Below are positions 26,401 to 34,175 of a stretch of 64,000 bases of DNA, one piece after another. The notes beneath the pieces are model-generated. The model was not told the DNA's origin and searched no databases. It saw only the letters and a program-made list of their open reading frames with translations. The position numbers and the translations under genes were made by a program. Origin of the DNA: UBA1402 sp964575345 (GTDB taxonomy: Bacteria > Bacteroidota > Bacteroidia > Bacteroidales > UBA1402). Position 1 is the first letter of the stretch, and each line of letters opens with the position of its first letter. The DNA lies in assembly GCA_964575345.1 (NCBI GenBank), contig CAZNQD010000002.1:24781-88780 (forward strand), read 5' to 3'.

Positions 26401-27243
26401 AAAAACGATATGATTCGCGATCTGATTATTAATTACCTCAAGAAGGAAAAGGAATTGGATGCGAAACTAAAACGTAAAAAGTTCAATGTGACCATAGGAG
26501 ATGAGTTACCCGCCGGCATCATTCAGATGGCCAAGGTTTACATTGCCAAAAAACGCAAAATCAAGGTTGGTGACAAGATGGCCGGCCGTCACGGAAACAA
26601 AGGCATCGTTTCGCGCATTGTCCGCGAAGAAGATATGCCTTTTATGGAAGACGGAACCCCGGTAGACATAGTCTTGAATCCTCTTGGCGTGCCTTCGCGT
26701 ATGAACCTGGGACAAATCTTTGAGACAGTATTGGGATGGTCCGGACAAAAGTTGGGCGTTAAATTTGCCACGCCTATTTTTGACGGCGCCAGTCTGGAAG
26801 ATCTGGAACAATGGTCCGACAAAGCCGGATTACCCCGTTACGGTAAATGTTACCTCTACGATGGCGGCACCGGTGATCGTTTTGACCAGCCGGCCACGGT
26901 AGGCGTAATATATATGCTTAAACTCGGCCATATGGTTGATGATAAGATGCATGCCCGTTCCATTGGTCCTTACTCTTTGATTACCCAGCAACCTCTGGGT
27001 GGTAAGGCTCAGTTTGGCGGCCAGCGTTTCGGAGAAATGGAAGTTTGGGCGCTCGAAGCTTTTGGAGCTTCGCACGTGCTGCAGGAAATCCTGACTATCA
27101 AGTCGGACGATGTGGCCGGCCGCAGTAAAGCTTTTGAAGCAATAGTCAAGGGAGAACCCATGCCGCAGGCCGGCATTCCCGAATCCCTGAACGTATTGTT
27201 GCACGAACTCAGAGGCCTGGGCTTAAGCATCGAATTAGATTAA
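23440..27243 (+). CDS. rpoB: RNA polymerase beta subunit
   Basis: A 1267-residue subunit of the core enzyme, of normal length for Bacteroidota. The rifampicin pocket reads LSQFMDQTNP and THKRRLSALGPGG; the Asp, His and Ser most often altered in resistance are wild type, so the enzyme is probably rifampicin-sensitive. KVAFMPWKGYNFEDAIV, GDKMAGRHGNKG and the C-terminal GGKAQFGGQRFGEMEVWALEA are conserved catalytic and beta-prime-contact regions, split here by normal sequence. Transcription probably enters from the ribosomal genes through the upstream stem-loop. Confidence 0.98.
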   Translation: MSSTTDNQRINFASIKSPIDYPDFLEVQLKSFQDFLQLDTPPEKRKNEGLYKVFSESFPITDTRNNFVLEFIDYYVDPPRYSIDECIERGLTYSVPLKAKLKLYCTDPDHEDFETKFQDVYLGAFPYMTPKGTFVINGAERVIVSQLHRSPGVFFGQSVHANGTKLYSARIIPFKGSWIEFATDINNVMYAYIDRKKKLPVTTLLRAIGFETDKDILEIFNLAEEIKVTKTGLKKFIGRKLAARVLKSWVEDFVDEDTGEVVSIERNEVVIDRETILESSHIDDILESGTPTILLHKEDTGMSDYSIIYNTLQKDPSNSEKEAVLYIYRQLRNAEPADDSSAREVIQNLFFSEKRYDLGEVGRYRINKKLQLNTDIDTKVLTKDDIIHIIRYLIELVNSNAIVDDIDHLSNRRVRTVGEQLNNQFGVGLARMARTIRDRMNVRDNEVFAPVDLINAKTVSSVINSFFGTNALSQFMDQTNPLAEMTHKRRLSALGPGGLSRERAGFEVRDVHYTHYGRLCPIETPEGPNIGLISSLCVFAKINKLGFIETPYRKVNNGRVEKEVVFLTAEEEENLVVAQGNALLKEDGSFVRNRIKSRLEADFPVVEPDKVDLMDVSPSQIASIAASLIPFLEHDDANRALMGSNMMRQAVPLIRCEAPIVGTGLEETLIKDSRTQLMAEGDGVVEFADATSIHIRYDRTEEEEFVSFDDAVKIYNIPKFQKTNQSTTIDLKPIVHKGQRVSKDQLLTEGFATEKGELALGRNLKVAFMPWKGYNFEDAIVLNERLVREDIFTSVHVDEYTLEVRETKRGMEELTADIPNVSEDATKDLDKNGIIRIGAHVKPGDILIGKITPKGESDPSPEEKLLRAIFGDKAGDVKDASLKATPSLSGVVIDKRLFSKAIKNRKSRLTDKAILPKLDEEFEAEVAAIRAVLLEKLWVLVSGKTSQGIKDNLDTEIVPKGVKFTQKILNEINYSSVQLSKWTSDNHKNDMIRDLIINYLKKEKELDAKLKRKKFNVTIGDELPAGIIQMAKVYIAKKRKIKVGDKMAGRHGNKGIVSRIVREEDMPFMEDGTPVDIVLNPLGVPSRMNLGQIFETVLGWSGQKLGVKFATPIFDGASLEDLEQWSDKAGLPRYGKCYLYDGGTGDRFDQPATVGVIYMLKLGHMVDDKMHARSIGPYSLITQQPLGGKAQFGGQRFGEMEVWALEAFGASHVLQEILTIKSDDVAGRSKAFEAIVKGEPMPQAGIPESLNVLLHELRGLGLSIELD

Positions 27244-27265
27244 CAACCTCAATTACATACTGAAT

Positions 27266-30200
27266 ATGGCTCTCAAAAAAGATATAAAGACCAAAACAAA
27301 CTTCTCGAAAATCTCCATAGGATTGGCTTCGCCCGAAGAAATTCTGGAATTGTCGAGTGGTGAAGTATTGAAGCCGGAAACCATTAATTACCGTACCTAT
27401 AAACCCGAACGAGACGGTTTGTTTTGCGAAAGGATTTTTGGTCCGGTAAAAGACTACGAATGTCATTGCGGTAAATACAAGCGTATTCGTTATAAGGGTA
27501 TAGTCTGCGACCGTTGCGGCGTGGAAGTTACCGAAAAGAAAGTACGTCGTGAACGTATGGGGCATATACAGCTGGTAGTCCCGGTTGCCCACATTTGGTA
27601 TTTCCGTTCACTGCCCAACAAAATAGGCTATTTGCTGGGTTTACCCACCAAAAAGCTGGATTCGGTTATTTACTACGAACGCTATATAGTTATCCAGGCC
27701 GGAATACTCGAAGAAGAAGATATCAAGGTTAATGACTTACTATCGGAAGAAGAATACCTGGCTCTTATGGATAAACTGCCCAGGGAAAATCAAATGCTCG
27801 AAGACAGCGATCCGCGGAAATTCATTGCCAAAATGGGTGCCGATGCAGTTCACGACCTTTTGTCCAGGCTCGATCTGGATGCACTGTCGTTTGATTTGCG
27901 TCACCGCGCCAACACAGATACCTCCATGCAGCGTAAGAACGATGCGCTCAAACGTCTGCAGGTGGTGGAGTCTTTCCGTGCAGCCAGGCACAAAAACAAG
28001 CCTGAGTGGATGATCATAAAGATTGTTCCGGTTATCCCTCCCGAATTGCGTCCCCTGGTTCCTCTGGACGGCGGCCGTTTTGCGACTTCCGACCTGAACG
28101 ATCTCTATCGTCGTGTTATCATACGCAATAATCGTCTGAAACGCCTCATAGAAATCAAAGCTCCGGAAGTGATATTAAGGAATGAAAAGCGCATGCTGCA
28201 GGAAGCTGTCGATTCTTTGTTTGACAACTCCCGCAAATCAAGCGCCGTAAAAACCGATTCCAACCGTCCGCTTAAATCCCTGTCCGATTCGCTCAAAGGC
28301 AAACAAGGTCGTTTCCGTCAGAATCTGTTGGGAAAACGTGTTGACTATTCAGCCCGTTCCGTTATTGTAGTCGGCCCTGAACTGAAAATGCACGAATGCG
28401 GATTGCCCAAGGATATGGCTGCAGAATTGTTCAAACCATTTATCATACGTAAGTTGATTGAACGCGGAATAGTAAAAACCGTAAAAGCAGCCAAAAAATT
28501 TGTAGACCGCAAGGATCCTGTAGTTTGGGATATTCTGGAACACGTCATGAAAGGCCATCCCGTGCTGCTCAACCGTGCCCCTACCTTGCACCGGCTCGGT
28601 ATTCAGGCTTTCCAGCCCAAAATGATAGAAGGCAAGGCAATTCAGTTACATCCTCTTGCCTGTACGGCCTTCAATGCCGACTTTGACGGAGACCAGATGG
28701 CTGTACACCTTCCCCTGGGTAACGAAGCTATTGCCGAAGCTCAATTGTTGATGCTGGCTTCGCACAATATACTGAATCCGGCCAACGGAGCTCCCATTAC
28801 CGTTCCTTCGCAGGACATGGTCTTGGGTTTGTATTACATTACCAAAGAGCGAACTGGAGTTCAGGGAGAAGGCTTGATATTTTATTCTCCCGAAGAAGCA
28901 AAGATTGCTTACAACGAGAAAAGAGTTTCTTTGCATGCCATTGTTAAAGTGCGTATCAAAGACGAACTGATACAGACCACCGTAGGCCGTATTATTGTAA
29001 ACGAATATGTGCCCGAAGAAATTGGTTTTGTAAACACCGTTCTTTCCAAAAAAGAACTGCGGAATGTAATTGGCAAAGTCATTGCTTCCTGCGGAGTGGC
29101 ACGTACTGCTCAGTTCCTCGATGATATCAAAGATTTGGGTTACTCCATGGCTTTCCAGGGAGGTTTGTCTTTCAACCTGGACGATGTGATCGTTCCGGAA
29201 GAAAAAGCCGATTTAATTCAGGAAGGTTATGAGGAAGTCGAATCCATCATGGAAGAATGGAGACAGGGCTTTATCACTCCCAATGAACGTTACAATAAGA
29301 TTATTGATGTTTGGACCATTGTAAATAACAAACTTTCCAATATTCTTATCAAGCAGTTGGCCGAAGACGATCAGGGTTTCAATTCCGTACACATGATGAT
29401 GGATTCCGGAGCCCGCGGATCGAAAGAACAGATTCGTCAGTTGTCCGGTATGCGTGGTTTGATGAATAAACCTCAAAAATTTGGCGCCGAGGGAGGACAA
29501 ATTATCGAAAACCCCATTTTGGCCAACTTTAAAGAAGGTTTGTCGGTGCTGGAGTATTTTATTTCCACGCACGGTGCTCGTAAGTCTTTGTCTGATACTG
29601 CATTAAAAACAGCTGACGCCGGTTATCTTACACGTCGTCTGGTCGATGTATCTCACGATGTTATTATCAACGAAGAAGATTGCGGAACCCTGAGAGGACT
29701 CACAGCCGTGGGCATCAAAGGGGTAGCCACGCTTTACGAACGTATCCTCGGACGTGTTTCTGTGCACGACGTTTTCAATCCTGATACCAACGAGCTTTTG
29801 GTTTCGGCCGGCCAGGAAATTACAGAAAATATTGCACTGAAGATCCAGGAATCTCCCATCGACCGGGTGGAAATCCGTTCGGTATTAACCTGCGAATCCA
29901 AAAAAGGAGTCTGCGCCAAGTGTTACGGCCGTAACCTGGCCACCGGACGTATGGTCGAAAAAGGCGAAGCTGTGGGCGTTATAGCTGCACAATCCATTGG
30001 TGAACCGGGAACCCAGCTGACACTGCGTACTTTCCACGCCGGTGGTGTTGCCAAGAGTGAGAATGTTGAAAACAAACTCATTGCACCTTACGATGCCTTG
30101 GTTGAGATTGATGAATTACGGGTAGTGCCTTCTTTTGAAAACAAAAGCGTCAGGATCGTAGTAGGCCGTTACGCCGAAATCCGCCTGATTGACCCTGTTA

Positions 30201-31519
30201 CCAATATGGTTACCACACATAACCTTTCTTACGGATCACGTTTATACATCAATCCAGGGGATATGGTTAAACAAGGCGATCTGATATGTGAATGGGATGT
30301 CTATAATGCGGTAATTATCTGCGAACAATCGGGTAAAATTGAATTCGACAGTATTGAAGAGGGTGTCACTTACCAGACTTATATGGACGAGACCACCAAG
30401 ATTAAGGATAAGATCATCATTGAATCCAAAGATCGTTCGCGTGTGCCTGCCATCCATATTATGGACGATAAGGGCCAGCGCCTGCACTCTTATAACTTGC
30501 CCGTGGGTGCTCACCTGCTCAAAGAATCGGGTGAACGTATCGAAACAGGTCAGGTGTTGGTCAAGATTCCGCGTGCCATACCTAAATCGGGTGACATCAC
30601 CGGAGGTCTACCCCGTGTTACCGAATTGTTCGAAGCCCGCAACCCATCCAATCCTGCCGTTGTTTCCGAAATTGACGGAGATGTAATAGAATTGGGACGT
30701 ATCAAACGTGGTAATCGTGAGATCGTTATCCAGTCCAAGACGGGTGAGGTCAAAAAGTATCTGGTTCCCCTGTCCAAACAGGTGCTGGTACAGCTCAACG
30801 ACTTTGTCCGTGCCGGAACGCCTCTGTCGGAAGGTTCCATTACTCCCTCGGACATCCTGGCCATAAAAGGTCCAACCGCTGTTCAGGAATACATTGTAAA
30901 CGAAGTTAAGAATGTATACCGCATGCAGGAAGTAAAAATCAATGACAAGCATTTCGAAGTTATTGTGCGTCAGATGATGCGTAAGGTAGAGATTGTTGAT
31001 GCCGGTGATACTCATTTCCTGGAACAACAAGAGGTAGACAAAAATGAATTTATGGAAGAAAACGATCGTATCTGGGGCAAAAAAGTAGTACTTGATCCGG
31101 GTGATTCTGCTACTTTGAAAGCCGGTATGATTGTCACTGCCCGTAAATTGCGTGATGAGAACTCCAGTCTGAAACGTCGCGACCTGAAGCTGGTTGAGGT
31201 AAGAGATGCCATTCCTGCCACTTCCAATCAGGTTTTGCAGGGTATAACCCGTGCGGCTCTTCAAACCAGCAGCTTTATGTCGGCGGCGTCCTTCCAGGAA
31301 ACTACCAAGGTGCTCAACGAAGCAGCCATACAGGCCAAAGTTGACCGTCTGGAAGGCATGAAAGAAAACGTGATTACGGGTAACCTGATACCTGCCGGAA
31401 CCGGACAACGTGAATTTGAAAAGCTGATAGTTGGTTCAAAAGAAGAATTTGACCGTATTGAAGCCACTCGTGACAGCCTCACTCAGGATGTCGTACTTGA
31501 AGAAGCCGAGCTTGAATAA
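27266..31519 (+). CDS. rpoC: RNA polymerase beta-prime subunit
   Basis: A 1417-residue catalytic subunit. The N-terminal zinc ribbon is CHCGKYKRIRYKGIVCDRC. The active-site motif NADFDGDQMAVH holds the three Mg-binding residues Asp472, Asp474 and Asp476. The bridge/trigger region (FISTHGARKSLSDTALKTAD) and a second zinc site (CESKKGVCAKCYG) are present. The C-terminal tail is acidic. It starts 22 bases after rpoB and is followed by a strong hairpin. Confidence 0.98.
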   Translation: MALKKDIKTKTNFSKISIGLASPEEILELSSGEVLKPETINYRTYKPERDGLFCERIFGPVKDYECHCGKYKRIRYKGIVCDRCGVEVTEKKVRRERMGHIQLVVPVAHIWYFRSLPNKIGYLLGLPTKKLDSVIYYERYIVIQAGILEEEDIKVNDLLSEEEYLALMDKLPRENQMLEDSDPRKFIAKMGADAVHDLLSRLDLDALSFDLRHRANTDTSMQRKNDALKRLQVVESFRAARHKNKPEWMIIKIVPVIPPELRPLVPLDGGRFATSDLNDLYRRVIIRNNRLKRLIEIKAPEVILRNEKRMLQEAVDSLFDNSRKSSAVKTDSNRPLKSLSDSLKGKQGRFRQNLLGKRVDYSARSVIVVGPELKMHECGLPKDMAAELFKPFIIRKLIERGIVKTVKAAKKFVDRKDPVVWDILEHVMKGHPVLLNRAPTLHRLGIQAFQPKMIEGKAIQLHPLACTAFNADFDGDQMAVHLPLGNEAIAEAQLLMLASHNILNPANGAPITVPSQDMVLGLYYITKERTGVQGEGLIFYSPEEAKIAYNEKRVSLHAIVKVRIKDELIQTTVGRIIVNEYVPEEIGFVNTVLSKKELRNVIGKVIASCGVARTAQFLDDIKDLGYSMAFQGGLSFNLDDVIVPEEKADLIQEGYEEVESIMEEWRQGFITPNERYNKIIDVWTIVNNKLSNILIKQLAEDDQGFNSVHMMMDSGARGSKEQIRQLSGMRGLMNKPQKFGAEGGQIIENPILANFKEGLSVLEYFISTHGARKSLSDTALKTADAGYLTRRLVDVSHDVIINEEDCGTLRGLTAVGIKGVATLYERILGRVSVHDVFNPDTNELLVSAGQEITENIALKIQESPIDRVEIRSVLTCESKKGVCAKCYGRNLATGRMVEKGEAVGVIAAQSIGEPGTQLTLRTFHAGGVAKSENVENKLIAPYDALVEIDELRVVPSFENKSVRIVVGRYAEIRLIDPVTNMVTTHNLSYGSRLYINPGDMVKQGDLICEWDVYNAVIICEQSGKIEFDSIEEGVTYQTYMDETTKIKDKIIIESKDRSRVPAIHIMDDKGQRLHSYNLPVGAHLLKESGERIETGQVLVKIPRAIPKSGDITGGLPRVTELFEARNPSNPAVVSEIDGDVIELGRIKRGNREIVIQSKTGEVKKYLVPLSKQVLVQLNDFVRAGTPLSEGSITPSDILAIKGPTAVQEYIVNEVKNVYRMQEVKINDKHFEVIVRQMMRKVEIVDAGDTHFLEQQEVDKNEFMEENDRIWGKKVVLDPGDSATLKAGMIVTARKLRDENSSLKRRDLKLVEVRDAIPATSNQVLQGITRAALQTSSFMSAASFQETTKVLNEAAIQAKVDRLEGMKENVITGNLIPAGTGQREFEKLIVGSKEEFDRIEATRDSLTQDVVLEEAELE

Positions 31520-31554
31520 CTGATTAGTAAGTAATCTTTAGCATAATCAGAAAG

Positions 31555-31584
31555 AGGAAGGCCGTTCTTTGGAACGGCCTTCCT
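31555..31584. terminator. rpoC terminator hairpin
   Basis: AGGAAGGCCGTTC (31555-31567) pairs perfectly with GAACGGCCTTCCT (31572-31584) around a TTTG loop. It lies between rpoC and the convergent GH2 gene and may serve both, although the T-run after it is poor on both strands. Confidence 0.75.
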
Positions 31585-31623
31585 TGTTGTGCCGGTTACC
31601 GGTGAAAGTTGTATCCGGTTAAC

Positions 31624-34068
31624 TTATTTGACTACCGATGTACTGCCTGGTATAGTAAGGCTCAGGCTTTGTAACAAGGGTGAACTCAACATGATACGGA
31701 CATCATCCTTTGCCTCTTCGTCAAGGCGGATGTAGGCCAGCAGACGGCCATTCTGGCAGCGCTGTCGGTTGTCGCGGTAGTTGTCGCTTACGTTATTGCC
31801 ACCGCTTTCGAGCCCCAGCAAGACGGCCGGGCCAATCACGTAACAAACGATTTCGTTGTCGGCCAGGTATACCAGGTTACCCTCTTTGTCGACCACTTCT
31901 ATTTCTAATTGCAAGAAGTCAGTATTGCTTCTTTCAAAAAAGTGAGCCTGTATGGCATAGGGCGCTCCGCTACTGATGATTTTGTCGGAGGCAGCCGCTG
32001 TGGCAGCATTGCTTTCATAACCCAAGGCTTCAAGTTCACCGGCTTCGTACGGAATATCCCAGTAAATGATGCCGCTTTGCTCGTCGTAGGGTTTGCGTTC
32101 TCCAACTGTCCTGCCGTTAAGTCTGAGTTCGGCTTCGGCGCAATTGGTATAAGCTACTACACGGATCTGACGGCCTTCTTCGTAATTCCACAACGGTGGT
32201 GCATCGGTCGACAGCCATTGCCTGTTGCTGCGCCTGTTGTCTCCTCCGCCGGGGTAGGTGCCGACATAGATAACCGGTGATTCGTTCCAGAGAGCTCGTC
32301 TAAAATAAGCTCTGGGTTTGATATGACCGGCCAGGTCGATCAATCCGGTGGTAAATCCTCTCGAAGGCCATCTGCCCGATTCTCCCAGATAATCAAAGCC
32401 TGTCCAGAGAAATTGCCCCATAATATAGTCTTTGCCCGTGACGGCTTTCCAGTCTTCGAGCCCGTGGCGGTTTTCGCTGCCGTAGAGAACGCGGTCCGGA
32501 TAGGTTTTATGATCCTCCTCGTAGCGATTTTCGGTATAATTGTAACCGACCACATCGAGCGCTGCGGGATAGGTGGTATAATTAGACATAACAGCTCCGG
32601 CCAGGCCCGCTGTGACAGGCCTGGAGGTATCGTGTTGTTTTACCACAGCAGCCAGTTCGGACGCAATTTCACCCAAACGCTCTGCTCTGGGCTGACTGGG
32701 TAAATAACCCCTGACGTGCTGCTGCCCTATGCCTTCCTTGTCGAGTACGGGATGTGAATAAGGATCGTTGGGATAATCGACTTCATTGCCGATACTCCAC
32801 ATTATAATACTGGGATGATTCCTGTCGCGCCGGACCATATCAGCCAGGTCGCGCTTGCACCACTCCCTGAAGTAGAGGGCAGAACCCTGAAAACCGGGAG
32901 TGCCTACATTCCAGCCTTCTATCCATTTCTTTTTAGGATATTCCCATTCATCAAAGGCTTCGTTGTTGACCAACAATCCTAATTCGTCGCAAAGATCGTA
33001 AACACAAGTAGCCTGAGGGTTGTGACTGGTTCGTATGGCGTTGCAGCCCAGCGACTTCAGCTGAATAAGCCTTCTTCGCCACACTTCGCGGTCTATGGCG
33101 GCTCCCAGGCAGCCGGCATCGTGGTGCATGCAGATTCCTTTGATTTTTAGTGATTTGCCGTTTAGACTAAAACCTCGGTCGGGGTCAAAATGGATGGTAC
33201 GTATGCCCACTTTGGTGTTAGTCTGATCCAGAAGATCGTTGTTGCTCAGTAATTTGGTTTCGAGACGGTAGAGATAGGGATGGTCCAGATCCCAGAGCTC
33301 GGGATTTTGTACTTTTATTTCTTGTTCCAGCTTTGGTTTTTCCCCGGCAGACAGCACTATTTTGCTCTGGGCGCTGCCTAAAAGCTGATCATTGTTGTCG
33401 TAAATGTTTTGACGCACAGTGCAACTGATATCTTTAGTGCTTTCATTAACAAGTTCGGTTTGTATTTTAAGGAGCGCGTTTTTCCCTTTTATCTCCGTTT
33501 GATAAGTAACACCCCAAAGATCTATATGGGTTTTGGGAGCATACACCAGCCAGACGTCGCGGTATATTCCTGAACCTGTATACCATCTGGAATCGGCATA
33601 GTCCTGGTGATCAACCCTGACAGCCAGTACGTTTCTGCCTCCAAAATGGATATAGGGCGTCAGGTCGTACATAAACGAAATATAGCCGTTGGGGCGTTTG
33701 CCTATCCATTTGCCGTTAATAAAAACTTCGCTGTTGTTGTAAACGCCCTCGAAATAGACATAAACTTTTTGTCCTTCCAGATCGGAGGGGATGTCCAGGT
33801 CTTTGCGATACCAGGCGATACCTCCGGGTAAATAGCCTGTACAGCTGGCCCATTGCGGGCTGGGAGTGCCTTCAACGCTCCAGTCGTGCGGTAGTTGCAG
33901 TTGCCTCCACGAAGAATGATCCAGAAACTCAGCCCCACCGTATTTGAGGTCGCCTAAGTTAAAATACCAGCCCTTATTAATGAGCTGCCGCTTGCCAAAG
34001 CCTTGTGCAAAGGCCGGACAAGCGGTCAGCAATATCAGACAAATCGTACATATCCTGCGGATTGACAT
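31624..34068 (-). CDS. GH2 beta-galactosidase-like glycoside hydrolase, secreted
   Basis: An 814-residue enzyme with signal peptide MSIRRICTICLILLTACPAFA. An N-terminal sugar-binding jelly roll (about 25-190, with WRQLQLPHDWSVEG and GSGIYRDVWL), an immunoglobulin-like domain (about 190-300) and a TIM barrel (about 305-600) follow the GH2 order. Glu429 in IGNEVDYP is the expected acid/base and Glu532 in GSENRHG the nucleophile. The C-terminal extra beta domains resemble those of Bacteroidota beta-galactosidases. Galactose from pectic galactan is a likely target given the pectin-lyase neighbours, but GH2 also includes beta-glucuronidases and mannosidases. It has its own promoter and is not in the lyase operon. 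Confidence 0.88.
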   Translation of the reverse strand: MSIRRICTICLILLTACPAFAQGFGKRQLINKGWYFNLGDLKYGGAEFLDHSSWRQLQLPHDWSVEGTPSPQWASCTGYLPGGIAWYRKDLDIPSDLEGQKVYVYFEGVYNNSEVFINGKWIGKRPNGYISFMYDLTPYIHFGGRNVLAVRVDHQDYADSRWYTGSGIYRDVWLVYAPKTHIDLWGVTYQTEIKGKNALLKIQTELVNESTKDISCTVRQNIYDNNDQLLGSAQSKIVLSAGEKPKLEQEIKVQNPELWDLDHPYLYRLETKLLSNNDLLDQTNTKVGIRTIHFDPDRGFSLNGKSLKIKGICMHHDAGCLGAAIDREVWRRRLIQLKSLGCNAIRTSHNPQATCVYDLCDELGLLVNNEAFDEWEYPKKKWIEGWNVGTPGFQGSALYFREWCKRDLADMVRRDRNHPSIIMWSIGNEVDYPNDPYSHPVLDKEGIGQQHVRGYLPSQPRAERLGEIASELAAVVKQHDTSRPVTAGLAGAVMSNYTTYPAALDVVGYNYTENRYEEDHKTYPDRVLYGSENRHGLEDWKAVTGKDYIMGQFLWTGFDYLGESGRWPSRGFTTGLIDLAGHIKPRAYFRRALWNESPVIYVGTYPGGGDNRRSNRQWLSTDAPPLWNYEEGRQIRVVAYTNCAEAELRLNGRTVGERKPYDEQSGIIYWDIPYEAGELEALGYESNAATAAASDKIISSGAPYAIQAHFFERSNTDFLQLEIEVVDKEGNLVYLADNEIVCYVIGPAVLLGLESGGNNVSDNYRDNRQRCQNGRLLAYIRLDEEAKDDVRIMLSSPLLQSLSLTIPGSTSVVK

Positions 34069-34095
34069 AACTGTGTCGTTTTAAGGTTAATACCG

Positions 34096-34127
34096 CAAAG
34101 ATGCCACGATTGCTTCAGAAATGCAAA
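34096..34127 (-). promoter_or_regulatory. Promoter of the GH2 gene
   Basis: Read on the minus strand: TTTG (34127-34124), a 20-base spacer, CATCTTTG (34103-34096; one mismatch to TAnnTTTG). The start near 34089 gives a 20-base leader. Confidence 0.6.
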
Positions 34128-34175
34128 TTCATTTTTATCAATAATCTCTGTAATCCATTCTTTATACACCAGAAT